In this document: in pieces, positions 1-8,419 of the stretch
Layout: the number at the start of each line of letters is the position of its first letter
How positions within the stretch are numbered: the first letter of the stretch is position 1
NCBI RefSeq assembly: GCF_000758585.1
Contig: NZ_CP009281.1
Coordinates: 3,658,001-3,722,000, forward strand
DNA length: 64,000 nt
Direction: 5' to 3'
From: Paenibacillus sp. FSL R5-0345
Lineage (GTDB): Bacteria > Bacillota > Bacilli > Paenibacillales > Paenibacillaceae
The notes under the pieces: model-generated
The model's input: only the letters and a program-made list of their open reading frames with translations
Database searches by the model: none
What the model was told of the DNA's origin: nothing
Position numbers and translations under genes: made by a program

Positions 1-409
1 TCCCGAATCCCTCTAAAAGACCCTGTAAATAACCGGACCACCCACTGCTAACTGCCGCTGCTGCAACGCCGTATTCTAACACAAGATCCCAGCCTAAAAT
101 CCAAGCGAGTAATTCTCCAAATGCTACATAACTATAAGCATAGGCACTTCCGGAGACCGGGATGGTCGAAGCAAACTCTGAATAACAAAGGGCTGATAGC
201 ACGCACGCAAAAGCGGCTAACAGGAATGAAATCACAAGCCCAGGACCAGCGTGTTCTGCTGCCGCTACGCCTGTCATTACAAAAATACCAGTACCGATGA
301 TCGCTCCTACACCTAGCATGGTTAGATCTAGTGCACCAAGTGTTTTGTTTAACTTGGTTGCACCCGAGTTTGAAGGTGCGATTAACGGTTTTTTGCGAAA
401 TAAATCCAT
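1..409 (-). CDS. APC-family amino acid permease, N-terminal part (runs off the window)
   Basis: This minus-strand frame is open from an ATG at 409 to the left edge and encodes about 136 residues. The start MDLFRKKPL is preceded by AGGAGAG. The protein then reads KTLGALDLTMLGVGAIIGTGIF, the first transmembrane helix with the GIGAIIGTGIF-like substrate-binding loop of the amino acid-polyamine-organocation (APC) superfamily. A Pro/Ser/Gly-rich second helix (STIPVSGSAYAYSY) follows, as in the cationic amino acid transporter/YfnA-type branch. The permease would import an amino acid across the cytoplasmic membrane. Its substrate cannot be read from this part, and the C-terminal two thirds lie outside the window. 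It is divergent from ldh. Confidence 0.85.
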   Translation of the reverse strand, partial: MDLFRKKPLIAPSNSGATKLNKTLGALDLTMLGVGAIIGTGIFVMTGVAAAEHAGPGLVISFLLAAFACVLSALCYSEFASTIPVSGSAYAYSYVAFGELLAWILGWDLVLEYGVAAAAVSSGWSGYLQGLLEGFG

Positions 410-505
410 TCTTACATTCTCTCCTGTCTAGTCTTGTTGTCAAATTGTTTAGAGAATTTCTATTTAGTATGCCCAAAATGGGGTAATGCATTAAATAAGA
501 CCTGC

Positions 506-534
506 TTGAAAACAATAACGTTAGCGATTATGAT
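506..534 (+). promoter_or_regulatory. sigma-A promoter of ldh
   Basis: TTGAAA at 506-511 and TATGAT at 529-534 are separated by exactly 17 bp, close to the vegetative consensus. They lie about 45 bp upstream of the ldh ribosome binding site in the permease-ldh divergent gap. No other gene could use them in this orientation. Confidence 0.65.
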
Positions 535-581
535 GGACAAGATTAAATACCAAAAATTTAAAATACTGAGGAGATGATATC

Positions 582-1502
582 ATGCCCCCGAAACCCAATC
601 GAGTCGTAGTCATTGGTACTGGAGCAGTTGGTACAACAACAGCCTATACATTATTGCTACGGAGACGTATGCCTGAGCTCGTACTTATTGACGTTAATCA
701 AAAGAAAGCACTTGGAGAAGCGTTGGATATGAATCACGGCATGCCTTTTGTTGGTGGTGTGAAGCTATGGGCTGGTACATATGAAGATTGCCGTGAAGCG
801 GATATCATCATTGTTACGGCCGGTGCATCACAAAAACCGGGTGAAACCCGGATAGATCTGCTCCGCAAAAACATTTCAATTTTCCGAGATATCGTTCAAA
901 AAATAACAAAATACAATCAACATGCGATACTACTTATTGCTACTAACCCGGTAGATATTTTATCATATGCCACTTTAAAAATAAGCGGATTTGATCGCAG
1001 AAGAGTCATCGGTTCCGGAACAGTGTTGGATAGTGCACGATTTCGCTACCTGATCGGCCGCCATAAAGAAATTGATCCTCGCAGTATTCACGGACAGATT
1101 ATCGGGGAACATGGAGACTCAGAACTTCCTGTTTGGAGTCTAGCGAATGTTGCCGGAATCGATCTTGGTTTTGATGAAGCAGAACAAAATGAAATTTTCG
1201 AGGATACTAAGAATGCCGCTTATGAAATTATTGATGCCAAAGGCTCTACCTCTTACGCAATAGCACTAGCACTTGATCGAATTGTAGTCTCCATTCTGCA
1301 TAATGAAGGTTCTGTGTTGAACGTATCTACTTTATTGAATAATTATAATGGCGTTTCGGATGTCTACCTTGGTGCCCCTTGTATCGTAGATCGCTCCGGT
1401 GTACGAGAAGTACTAGATCTTCCACTAAATGAGACAGAAAAAGCTTTATTCCAGAAATCTGCCGAGAAGCTTAAGGCAGAGATTGCTAAGCTAGAACTGT
1501 AA
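582..1502 (+). CDS. ldh: L-lactate dehydrogenase
   Basis: The enzyme reduces pyruvate to L-lactate with NADH in the cytoplasm, regenerating NAD+ during fermentative growth. The 306-residue protein has the usual family length. An N-terminal Rossmann motif GTGAVG lies at 12-17, with the adenine-ribose acidic residue in LIDVN near 37. The mobile substrate loop QKPGETR is at 84-90. Gln at the head of that loop indicates lactate rather than malate dehydrogenase, which has Arg there. The catalytic IGEHGD motif holds His177, and the substrate-orienting Arg is in DSARFR. The ATG follows GAGGAG at good distance. It stands alone between its own promoter and terminator and is convergent with the recombinase gene at 1586. 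Confidence 0.95.
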   Translation: MPPKPNRVVVIGTGAVGTTTAYTLLLRRRMPELVLIDVNQKKALGEALDMNHGMPFVGGVKLWAGTYEDCREADIIIVTAGASQKPGETRIDLLRKNISIFRDIVQKITKYNQHAILLIATNPVDILSYATLKISGFDRRRVIGSGTVLDSARFRYLIGRHKEIDPRSIHGQIIGEHGDSELPVWSLANVAGIDLGFDEAEQNEIFEDTKNAAYEIIDAKGSTSYAIALALDRIVVSILHNEGSVLNVSTLLNNYNGVSDVYLGAPCIVDRSGVREVLDLPLNETEKALFQKSAEKLKAEIAKLEL

Positions 1503-1511
1503 GCAAGAATT

Positions 1512-1558
1512 GGGGCTGTCCCGAATGTCATGACTCATGACTGGGATAGTCCCTTTTT
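1512..1558 (+). terminator. rho-independent terminator of ldh
   Basis: An 11-bp stem (GGGGCTGTCCC at 1512-1522 with GGGATAGTCCC at 1543-1553, including two G-U pairs) is followed by TTTTT, ten bases after the ldh stop codon. Confidence 0.8.
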
Positions 1559-1585
1559 CACGAAAAAAATGCACTTTGAATTCTA

Positions 1586-2491
1586 TCAAATCTGGACTTG
1601 CAATTTCGACATGGCTTCTTCCTTCTCCCGGCTCGTGATATGCGTGTAAACCGTTGTAGTCTGAATAGAAGAGTGTCCGAGCAGTTCCTGAACCGTTCGC
1701 AGATCCGCCCCTTTTCGTAACAGCATGGTAGCGAAGGAATGTCGAAGCTTGTGGCTGGAATATGGTCGACGTTGTGCAGCAGGCACATCCTTTTGGAAAC
1801 GCTCGAAGGTGTCCGCAGCGATTTGCTGTATACCGCGAATGGACAGCCTGCGTCCCTTTTGTGAAATGAACATAGCCTCTTCTTTACTGCGCCAAGGTTC
1901 TAGCCGTTCTTCTATTGCCAGATCGAGAAAGGGGACCACATCCTCTGGAATCGGTACATTACGCCATTTACGTCCCTTACCAAACACTCGAAGTGAATGC
2001 CTTTCTACATTATAATCACTTAAATTCAGCGTGTGGACTTCCCCCACCCGAAGCCCCATATAGGACATGAGTAAAAAAACTGCTAAATTACGGCCTTTGT
2101 ACTTCCCGTCTATAGAAGATAAAAATCGCCCCAGATCACCTTCATCTAAGTAGACTGGCTCACGATTGATCTCTGTCTTAGATTTCTTGATCCCAGCTGC
2201 AGGATTGGTTAGAAGTAATTCCAGTTCAATTAATGCCTTAAAAAAACAGTTAATAGAGGCATGCTTCCGGTTACGGGTAGCATCACTTACTCCACGTTCA
2301 CGCACAGACGTAAGAAAGGAAATAACATGTAACTTCTTTACCGATTCAAGCTTTTTTCCATTTAGACTTTCTAAGAACTGTCTTACATCTACTAAATAGG
2401 ATTTCTGCGTATAGGGAGTGTAACCGGCATCCTTCATCCAGATTAAAAAAGCCTCAAGCCCCTCTTCGTAGTCTTCACTCCACTCATTCAT
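1586..2491 (-). CDS. XerC/XerD-type tyrosine recombinase
   Basis: This is a site-specific tyrosine recombinase of the Xer class, 301 residues long. The N-terminal SAM-like core-binding domain covers roughly residues 8-95. The catalytic domain carries the full set of active-site residues: Arg148 (MGLRVGE), Lys172 (GKGRKWR), His247 and Arg250 (HKLRHSF), His273 (LLGHSS) and nucleophile Tyr282 (VYTHI). Length and motifs fit chromosomal Xer proteins that resolve dimers at dif. However, nothing beside the gene (no codV-type operon, no attachment-site repeat) decides between XerC, XerD and an accessory integrase. The ATG at 2491 follows GGGAGG. It is convergent with ldh and upstream of nothing co-transcribed. 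Confidence 0.85.
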   Translation of the reverse strand: MNEWSEDYEEGLEAFLIWMKDAGYTPYTQKSYLVDVRQFLESLNGKKLESVKKLHVISFLTSVRERGVSDATRNRKHASINCFFKALIELELLLTNPAAGIKKSKTEINREPVYLDEGDLGRFLSSIDGKYKGRNLAVFLLMSYMGLRVGEVHTLNLSDYNVERHSLRVFGKGRKWRNVPIPEDVVPFLDLAIEERLEPWRSKEEAMFISQKGRRLSIRGIQQIAADTFERFQKDVPAAQRRPYSSHKLRHSFATMLLRKGADLRTVQELLGHSSIQTTTVYTHITSREKEEAMSKLQVQI

Positions 2492-2554
2492 GGCTTCGAG
2501 CCTCCCTTGATTTCGACAATCTATTGTACCATAGAATAGCTACAAGATTTATAC

Positions 2555-3451
2555 TTAAGTACTCCATTTTTCAGCGTGCTTTTGTACAGTCTTTAAAAAC
2601 TCTGTTAGTACAGGTGATTTCCATTTCTTATGATGATAGGCTATTTGAGTAGCCACACGCTGCGATTCATCATTCCAATTCAAACTAGCTAACTTTCCCT
2701 CCGCTAATTCATTGTTCACTGTAATCAGTGGAATAAAAGCGATACCTAGGTCCGCCATAACACATTGCTTGATCGCCTCAATACTCCAAAACTCTAACGT
2801 AGGGTCAGGAAATACTCCATGACTGTTTAAATGATGTTCAAACAAAGTACGGTAGCTACAACCCGTTTCTGTATGCAATATCGTTTCTCCCTTAAGATGA
2901 ACCGGCTCTACCTCTGAAAGACTCACTAAGGGGTGATCTGGTGGGGCGATCAAGGTCATTTGTTCATGCACCAGTGTTTCTATGTTCAGATCTTTATCTT
3001 CTGTCTCTGGTTGCAATAAGAAGGCCAGATCCAGTTCACCGGAGCGGACTAAGTCCGTTAGCTCCCAGCAGACCCCAGGCTTCAAAATAATTTGGACCTT
3101 CGGATATTTCGTGCGAAACTCCTTGATAATGCCTGGTAAGCGAAAAGCAGCCAGAGATTCAGGTGCGCCAATTCTTAAAGTCCCTGTTAGCTCACTCTCG
3201 GAGCGAAGAGCATCTTCCGCTAGAGAGTGCATTCTGGAGATCTCTTGAGCGAATGGGAGCAGACGGCGGCCTGCATCGGTTAGGATGATCTTTTTACTGA
3301 TCCGATCGAATAAAGGCTGACCTATTTCAGTCTCTAGCGCTTGGATCTGTGCGGTAATACTGGATTGTGCATAATCAAGCTTCTGTGCAGCGCGTGTGAA
3401 GCTACCCGTCTCCACTACGACTATAAAGGTAAAAAGATGACGTGATTCCAT
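2555..3451 (-). CDS. LysR-family transcriptional regulator
   Basis: The protein is a LysR-type DNA-binding activator/repressor of about 298 residues. The N-terminal winged helix-turn-helix (FTRAAQKLDYAQSSITAQIQALE) is in residues 1-60. A periplasmic-binding-protein-like effector domain follows (about 90-290). The ATG at 3451 (MESRHLFTF) is chosen because CAGGGGG lies just upstream and it gives the normal family start. The open frame extends further upstream, but that extension has no family match and would run into the divergent promoter region. It faces away from the YjeH-like exporter gene at 3579 across about 127 bp, the classic arrangement of a LysR regulator controlling its neighbour. 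Effector unknown. Confidence 0.9.
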   Translation of the reverse strand: MESRHLFTFIVVVETGSFTRAAQKLDYAQSSITAQIQALETEIGQPLFDRISKKIILTDAGRRLLPFAQEISRMHSLAEDALRSESELTGTLRIGAPESLAAFRLPGIIKEFRTKYPKVQIILKPGVCWELTDLVRSGELDLAFLLQPETEDKDLNIETLVHEQMTLIAPPDHPLVSLSEVEPVHLKGETILHTETGCSYRTLFEHHLNSHGVFPDPTLEFWSIEAIKQCVMADLGIAFIPLITVNNELAEGKLASLNWNDESQRVATQIAYHHKKWKSPVLTEFLKTVQKHAEKWST

Positions 3452-3578
3452 ACGTGCCCCCTGAATAATAGTTACCCATCGGAATTTCGAATGGATACTA
3501 TTCAAAAAATCTGTTTTTCCAATGGTTCTATTATCTGCTACTCTATAACAAAAGACAATGAAAGCAGGATTAAAAATC

Positions 3579-4901
3579 ATGAAAGATTCAAGTTCAAACA
3601 CATTACAAAGAAACATCGGCATGCCCCAAGCCATAGCTCTTTATATCGGCGCTGTATTGGGCTCGGGGGTCTTAATCGTGCCCGGGCTGGCTGCAGAAAT
3701 GGCTGGTCCCGCTTCATTACTGGCATGGGGATTTATGACGTTATTGATATTGCCAATGGCCTTATCGATGGGACTGCTCTCTGCCAAATTTCCTAACGCA
3801 GGAGGCGTGTCACACTTCGTTACCCTTGCTTTCGGACCTAAAGCTGGATCTTTAGTGGGCTGGTTCTTCCTAATGTCCGTTCCAATTGGTGCGCCTGTCG
3901 CTGCACTGACCGGTGCTGGTTACATGACAGCCGCAATGGGCTGGAATGAACCTGCGAGAATTACTATCGCTGCAGTGATGTTAGCCATTGGGCTAATTAC
4001 TAACTGGATTGGCATGCAAGTGGCTGGAAAGGTACAAATTGCCGTAGTAATTGCAATTGTAGCTGTTCTCGTCTTCTCCTTTGCTACTGCACTTCCACGG
4101 ATGGAGGTGGAACACTTCACACCCTTTGTCCCACATGGATGGATGAGCATTGGTCAGGCTGCAGCAATCTTATTTTGGTGTTTTATTGGCTGGGAGGCTG
4201 TCTCACATCTTTCTGAGGAGTTCAAAGACCCACAGCGAGCTGCAGTTAAAGGTGTGACCATCGCTGCTACTATTGTAGGTATTCTATATTTCTTATCAGC
4301 TTTAGCAACAGTTGGTACACAAAGCTATCTTAAAGGTGGGTCAAGCACTTCGCTCGTTTGGATCATCAGCCAGCCTCTTGGACGCTGGGGAGGATTTATC
4401 GCAGGTCTTACAGGTCTATTCATTTGTACTGCCACCATTATCGCTTATGCCGGTGCGGCCTCACGTGTGGCTTATGCATTATCACGTCAGGGCTATGCGC
4501 CGAAATGGATGGGTAGACTATCCAAACAGTATCATACCCCAATCGGCGGGATAGCTTTCCTGCTCCTCTGTTTCGTGATGGTGATGTCACTGTACGGCAG
4601 CGGATCGATATCAATCACTACTTTGATTCAGTTTCCGAATGCGACATTCATTCTAACCTATATCGGAGGCTGTGCTGCGGGGATACGTCTACTCAAGGGG
4701 AGCAGATTAGGTGTGACGATTAGCTGGATCTCTTTTCTAGCTACTGCTGCCGTGTTTCCTTTTACAGGCTGGGCGATAGGTTATCCGTTACTTATTACTT
4801 TGATGTTTATTTTGATCTTTCGTCTTAAACATAAACAAGGGGTTACCGGAATAAAGGATTTAAGTAATGAAATATATGACGGTCAACGAAAAGTGTTATG
4901 A
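3579..4901 (+). CDS. YjeH-like APC amino acid exporter
   Basis: The protein is a membrane transporter of about 440 residues with around 12 hydrophobic segments. Its N-terminus (GMPQAIALYIGAVLGSGVLI, then FPNAGGVSHFV and GWFFLMSVPIGAP) resembles Escherichia coli YjeH, an exporter of methionine and branched-chain amino acids. Export of such amino acids is therefore an inference by family. The ATG at 3579 has GCAGGA nine bases upstream. An in-frame ATG at 3558 lacks a ribosome binding site. It is divergent from a LysR gene, which probably controls it, and ends in a strong hairpin shared with the Nudix gene. Confidence 0.82.
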   Translation: MKDSSSNTLQRNIGMPQAIALYIGAVLGSGVLIVPGLAAEMAGPASLLAWGFMTLLILPMALSMGLLSAKFPNAGGVSHFVTLAFGPKAGSLVGWFFLMSVPIGAPVAALTGAGYMTAAMGWNEPARITIAAVMLAIGLITNWIGMQVAGKVQIAVVIAIVAVLVFSFATALPRMEVEHFTPFVPHGWMSIGQAAAILFWCFIGWEAVSHLSEEFKDPQRAAVKGVTIAATIVGILYFLSALATVGTQSYLKGGSSTSLVWIISQPLGRWGGFIAGLTGLFICTATIIAYAGAASRVAYALSRQGYAPKWMGRLSKQYHTPIGGIAFLLLCFVMVMSLYGSGSISITTLIQFPNATFILTYIGGCAAGIRLLKGSRLGVTISWISFLATAAVFPFTGWAIGYPLLITLMFILIFRLKHKQGVTGIKDLSNEIYDGQRKVL

Positions 4902-4906
4902 ATATC

Positions 4907-4951
4907 AGAAACCCGTAACCAGTCCTTTATCAGGATCGGTTACGGGTTTCT
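4907..4951. terminator. bidirectional terminator between exporter and Nudix genes
   Basis: A perfect 14-bp inverted repeat (4907-4920 with 4938-4951, arms AGAAACCCGTAACC and its complement) has T-rich tails on both sides and sits between two convergent stop codons. The right arm is also the last codons of the Nudix gene. Confidence 0.88.
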
Positions 4952-5421
4952 TTCACTTTATTTTTAAAAAAATTTGATATGATTCCAATATTCTCCTTAA
5001 TCTTGGTTTTAATAAATGGGTCAATTCTTTCAGGGAGCTGAAGCGGGTGATGAAATTTAGCATCAAGAACCTCTACTCCGTCTGGTTGAATAACCCCCTC
5101 ATAGTCTGTGCAAATATATCCAATAATAACATTGTAATACTCATGGCCGTTCCTTAATTTTGTATACAGTTCTTTTCCAGAAAACACACCCATTAAATGA
5201 AGCGTCTTAATCGTTATACCAAGCTCTTCCTTGACTTCGCGTCTAGCACACTCTTCTACTGATTCACCAAGCTCCATTAACCCGCCAGGAACTCCCCAGG
5301 TGCCATCTTCATGCTGGACTAATAATAGTTCACCTGAAGGATTAATAATTATTATACTCGGCCTTACCAAAATTACAGGTTTATTTCCAACCAGTTCTCG
5401 AAGTGATTCAACATACCCCAT
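4930..5421 (-). CDS. Nudix hydrolase
   Basis: The protein is a 163-residue cytoplasmic pyrophosphohydrolase of the Nudix superfamily acting on a nucleoside diphosphate linked to some group X. The Nudix box G-x5-E-x7-REVxEELGI is complete at residues 47-69, with metal-binding Glu at 62, 65 and 66. The ATG at 5421 is preferred over the GTG two codons earlier because AAAGGAGG lies at normal distance only from the ATG. The substrate cannot be told. Its final codons (ETRNRS and stop) fall inside the terminator hairpin shared with the convergent exporter gene, so the C-terminal tail is dictated by the terminator sequence. Confidence 0.88.
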   Translation of the reverse strand: MGYVESLRELVGNKPVILVRPSIIIINPSGELLLVQHEDGTWGVPGGLMELGESVEECARREVKEELGITIKTLHLMGVFSGKELYTKLRNGHEYYNVIIGYICTDYEGVIQPDGVEVLDAKFHHPLQLPERIDPFIKTKIKENIGIISNFFKNKVKETRNRS

Positions 5422-5651
5422 CTGCACGCCTCCTTTTATTACAAGGTTATATCCTTTTTAAAACCTCATATTCTTCCATTATTTTACTCAGCTTATCTGT
5501 TCATGTACATGAGCGAATCAAAGAAATCTTCCTTCTATACTTGCATTTTTCTAGCTAGTAATTAAAAAGCTTACGTTTCAGCGTTCGTTTAGTTGGTTAT
5601 GGAATGAAGAGGGTAAACTATACTATGACCAGACAAAGGAGACGATACATC

Positions 5652-6608
5652 ATGCCAAATCAACCAAAGATCATTCTCGAGCCAGCAGCGCAGAAATTTG
5701 CCGATGATAATTCAAAACCTCCGTTCCTTCCTGATCTTGGACCAGAAAAAGGTCGTGAGACGGTAGATACAGTACAATCCAGTGAGATTAATAAACCTGA
5801 AGTCGATATCGAAGATCTTATGGTACCAGGAGGACCTAACGGTAATGTTTCTGTTAGAATTGTTCGGCCCCCTAGCTCCTCTTCCGCATCGTTGCCAGTC
5901 ATCCTATACATTCATGGTGCAGGCTGGGTATTTGGCAATGCGCATACCCATGATCGCTTAATCCGTGAATTAGCTGTTGGCGCGGAGGCAGCAGTCGTAT
6001 TCCCAAATTACAGCCTATCTCCAGAAGCTAAATATCCTACCGCAATTGAAGAAATCTATGCTGTTCTAAAATGGATCGCTGAACAGGGCAGTGATCATGC
6101 CCTTGATGCTACCAAGCTATCCATAGGTGGTGATAGTGTCGGCGGGAATATGGCAGCAGCCGTTACTCTTATGGCAAAAGAACGCAGTGGCCCGAAAATA
6201 GGGAAACAACTATTGTTCTATCCGGTAACTGATGCCTCATTTGATACCGAATCCTATCATGAGTTCGCCGAAGGATATTTCCTACAGCGTGACGGAATGA
6301 AATGGTTCTGGGATCAATATACAACTGACTCAGCCGAGCGGAATCAGATCACAGCCTCCCCGCTTCGTGCCAGTGTAGAGCAGTTACGCGATCTGCCTGA
6401 AGCACTAGTCATAACGGGTGAAGCAGATGTTCTACGTGATGAAGGTGAAGCTTATGCTGCCAAATTACGTGAAGCTGGCGTCACTGTCACAGCAGTTCGC
6501 TTTCAAGGGATCATACATGATTTTGTGATGTTAAATCCTTTAGCAGAAACCAATGCCAAAAAAGCCGCCATCAAGTTGGCGACTACCTGGCTTCGTGAAG
6601 GCTTCTAA
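5652..6608 (+). CDS. alpha/beta hydrolase, hormone-sensitive-lipase type esterase
   Basis: The 318-residue enzyme is a serine carboxylesterase of the HSL (alpha/beta-hydrolase_3) family. The oxyanion-hole motif is HGAG (family HGGG) at residues 88-91. The nucleophile elbow GDSVGG holds Ser162. The Asp of the triad is probably in GEADVLRDEG and the His in GIIHDFVM near the C-terminus. ATG 5652 is used because AAAGGAG precedes it. The upstream ATG at 5604 has no such site. There is no signal peptide, so it is expected in the cytoplasm. Natural substrate unknown. It is monocistronic with a terminator behind it. Confidence 0.88.
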   Translation: MPNQPKIILEPAAQKFADDNSKPPFLPDLGPEKGRETVDTVQSSEINKPEVDIEDLMVPGGPNGNVSVRIVRPPSSSSASLPVILYIHGAGWVFGNAHTHDRLIRELAVGAEAAVVFPNYSLSPEAKYPTAIEEIYAVLKWIAEQGSDHALDATKLSIGGDSVGGNMAAAVTLMAKERSGPKIGKQLLFYPVTDASFDTESYHEFAEGYFLQRDGMKWFWDQYTTDSAERNQITASPLRASVEQLRDLPEALVITGEADVLRDEGEAYAAKLREAGVTVTAVRFQGIIHDFVMLNPLAETNAKKAAIKLATTWLREGF

Positions 6609-6643
6609 AACTAATAAGTCCATCGACATTTTCTACATGAGGG

Positions 6644-6688
6644 AGTGTCTCAAAGGCCATGAAATGGCTTCTGGGACACTTATTTTTT
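6644..6688 (+). terminator. terminator of the esterase gene
   Basis: The arms at 6644-6660 and 6664-6680 form a long imperfect hairpin (AGTGTC..GCCAT / ATGGC..GACACT) followed by TATTTTTTT. Confidence 0.75.
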
Positions 6689-6840
6689 TGATGAATACTT
6701 ACGTTGACGGTCGTTACCTTCTACATTGAATTCCTGACATTTCTTCTATTGACTCTTAACCATCCTTAGGGGACACTTTCGTGACTAAAGTTCCTTCCAT
6801 CGTGTAAAATATTTACTTATGGGACACCGATGTTTTCATT

Positions 6841-6868
6841 AGTTAACATAATTAAGATTATGTTAACT
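6841..6868. repeat. dif-like palindromic dyad, copy A
   Basis: The arms are AGTTAACATAA and TTATGTTAACT around the 6-bp centre TTAAGA. Symmetry extends outward to 15 bp per arm (6838-6871). The right arm resembles the XerD-binding half of bacterial dif sites. It lies between convergent genes. Four further copies occur at 18350, 20754, 22381 and 32906. Confidence 0.6.
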
Positions 6869-6975
6869 AATGTTATAAGAAACAACAATTACGCCCAACC
6901 GATACGGCGAGCAGGCAATTGGCTGGCTGCAATAGCATTTCGAGACCTCTTTGCTTCTAGAACTTACAGATGCTG

Positions 6976-7356
6976 TTACGCCTCATCTTTTGAAGCTAAT
7001 TCTCGCTTAAACTCACTCGTTCGACTCTCCAAATGAACAGAACCGCCATTTCCAATCTGAAAGGTCGTCCCGGACCCAAACGATAAAATTCTAATATATT
7101 GCATATTAATCGTTGAAGCCTCGGAATCATTCAAAATCTCAACTTCATCTTCATTCACTTGCTTCGACCATGCCGTGAGTGGGATCTCTAAGGGTGTAGC
7201 CTCTCTATTATTGCTGTTAATCTCTTTTATGTTATATAGATAATTTTCTTTACTTCCCACGAATTTGGACTGAATCCGCTCTACAGATCCACATAAAAAA
7301 ATCGAACTGTCAGACAGATTATTGATGTACACATCTTGTATACGCGAGGTGTGCAT
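6976..7356 (-). CDS. gerPE: spore germination protein GerPE
   Basis: The 126-residue protein has the length and position of GerPE. The GerP proteins are inner-coat/cortex-side components that help germinants pass the coat to their receptors. The N-terminus (MHTSRIQDVYINNLSDSSIFLCGSVE) and the late segment SFGSGTTFQIGNGGSVHLESRT fit the family's repeated S-S-x-x-x-I/VG pattern. Its ATG follows directly on the gerPD stop codon, so translation is coupled. It is the last gene of the operon here. The gerPF gene that usually follows is missing. Confidence 0.85.
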   Translation of the reverse strand: MHTSRIQDVYINNLSDSSIFLCGSVERIQSKFVGSKENYLYNIKEINSNNREATPLEIPLTAWSKQVNEDEVEILNDSEASTINMQYIRILSFGSGTTFQIGNGGSVHLESRTSEFKRELASKDEA

Positions 7357-7536
7357 TTATTCACTGCCTTTTTGGACTTGATCTGGAGCACTGGGAGCAT
7401 ACTCTATCACGCTGTCAAACGCCGAAGAACAGTTAATCGTCTGGGTATCCCCTACTAAAAATACCGAAGAACCTGATATCGAAACCACTTTTACTGCGTT
7501 TACATTTATTTCTCTGTTAATCACGGTTACTTTCAT
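7357..7536 (-). CDS. gerPD: spore germination protein GerPD
   Basis: This 59-residue protein is too short for ordinary ORF cut-offs. Translation gives MKVTVINREINVNAVKVV then SISGSSVFLVGDTQTI, with the TVINR start and SSSVFxxGD motif of GerPD. The usual length is about 58 residues. It overlaps the end of gerPC by 20 bp and its stop TAA directly abuts the gerPE start codon, placing it firmly in the gerP operon. Confidence 0.9.
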   Translation of the reverse strand: MKVTVINREINVNAVKVVSISGSSVFLVGDTQTINCSSAFDSVIEYAPSAPDQVQKGSE

Positions 7537-8137
7537 GTGGTTCCCGCCTTCCAGTTATATTTATTTCCAAATGCCGCTCTATCGCCGTAACAATATCTCG
7601 TTTGATTTGTTCTACAATAGAAGCACTTTCCTCTTCTGTGTATCCGCGCCCTTCCTCTGAGGTAGGCAGCTGGCTCACATAGTCGTTAATTCGGCCATCC
7701 ATCTGATTCAGCAGATCCTGAGTTACCATTTGGATATAGTTCTCATCAATACTTAAGTTCTGCTCTTTTTCTAACCGTGAAAATTGTGAAGGGACTTCCT
7801 CTTGGACATACTTCAGAATCTCTGGACGAATCTTATCCGATAAGGCGGTTGCAGTTGGTGCCCCTTCTTCTTGCTGACCGATAGGTTTTCCATTGACGAT
7901 CGCTTCATCCAGATTATTTCCCTCATTGGGTGTTATGCCTATATTTAAAGTGCCTTCCAGCTTCTCGATTTTCAATTGTTCAAAATGATAATTTATAGGT
8001 CCTATACTTGCAGCTTTATTGTTCTTTATGCTGTCTACATCCCCTTTTAAATCTTGGAGCTGCTTCTCCAGCTGCTGAATCTTTTCTGATTGTAATCTTA
8101 ATGTATTAAAGACTTGTTGAACATAATACGGGTGCAT
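7517..8137 (-). CDS. gerPC: spore germination protein GerPC
   Basis: The protein has 206 residues, the usual length of GerPC. The N-terminus (MHPYYVQQVFNTLRLQSEKIQQLEKQLQDLKGD) forms a short coiled coil. The conserved core INYHFEQLKIEKLEGTLNIGI follows. It is the largest protein of the GerP complex, thought to act in the spore coat in germinant permeability. Its 3' end overlaps gerPD. Synthesis should be late in the mother cell under sigma-K, as for the whole operon. Confidence 0.93.
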   Translation of the reverse strand: MHPYYVQQVFNTLRLQSEKIQQLEKQLQDLKGDVDSIKNNKAASIGPINYHFEQLKIEKLEGTLNIGITPNEGNNLDEAIVNGKPIGQQEEGAPTATALSDKIRPEILKYVQEEVPSQFSRLEKEQNLSIDENYIQMVTQDLLNQMDGRINDYVSQLPTSEEGRGYTEEESASIVEQIKRDIVTAIERHLEINITGRREPHESNRD

Positions 8138-8185
8138 ACAACCCCCTCCTATGGTTTATTGTATGCGAAGGATAAGCGCCTAATT

Positions 8186-8407
8186 CTAGCCTGTATATAG
8201 TTCAGTTGGCGGAGGCAAACGTACAAGAGGCGAATCACTTACCCCTGGTAATGGTGCAGGAGGAGATTCTGGAACGTCACTAGACTGATAACTATGAGAC
8301 AAGGCATTAATTCGGCCGGAAGTGCCGATCTGCAGAACCGATGAATTAGAGATCGTACCAATTTTTAGATGATTGACCGATATGCACTGATACACCGTAA
8401 TATTCAT
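8186..8407 (-). CDS. gerPB: spore germination protein GerPB
   Basis: The 73-residue protein begins MNITVYQCISVNHLKIGTISNSSVLQIGTSG, which matches the GerPB pattern (SINYLRxxxISNSSxLQIGxxG). A Pro/Ser-rich tail, typical of the family, follows. It sits 12 bp behind gerPA. The space before the start holds only a weak GGGTGGG site. Confidence 0.92.
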   Translation of the reverse strand: MNITVYQCISVNHLKIGTISNSSVLQIGTSGRINALSHSYQSSDVPESPPAPLPGVSDSPLVRLPPPTELYTG

Positions 8408-8419
8408 GTAAACCCACCC

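Larger units (their letters stand above)
6609..6975. other. gene-free gap: terminator plus dif-like dyad
   Basis: The gap lies between the convergent esterase and gerPE genes. It contains the esterase terminator (6644-6688) and the palindromic dyad at 6841-6868. The frame open on the plus strand at 6830-7036 has no ribosome binding site, runs into gerPE antisense and looks spurious. No gerPF-like frame is present here. Confidence 0.6.

Noticed and set aside
132..515. 127-residue minus-strand open frame at the left edge
   Set aside because: It is antiphase to the APC permease, which continues off the window and has a proper start at 409 and family motifs.
1586..2491. Integrase of a mobile element
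   Set aside because: There are no att-like direct repeats, tRNA gene, excisionase or cargo around the recombinase; size and motifs fit housekeeping Xer proteins.
6830..7036. 68-residue plus-strand frame over dyad A and the gerPE end
   Set aside because: It runs antisense into gerPE, has no ribosome binding site and reads through the palindrome.
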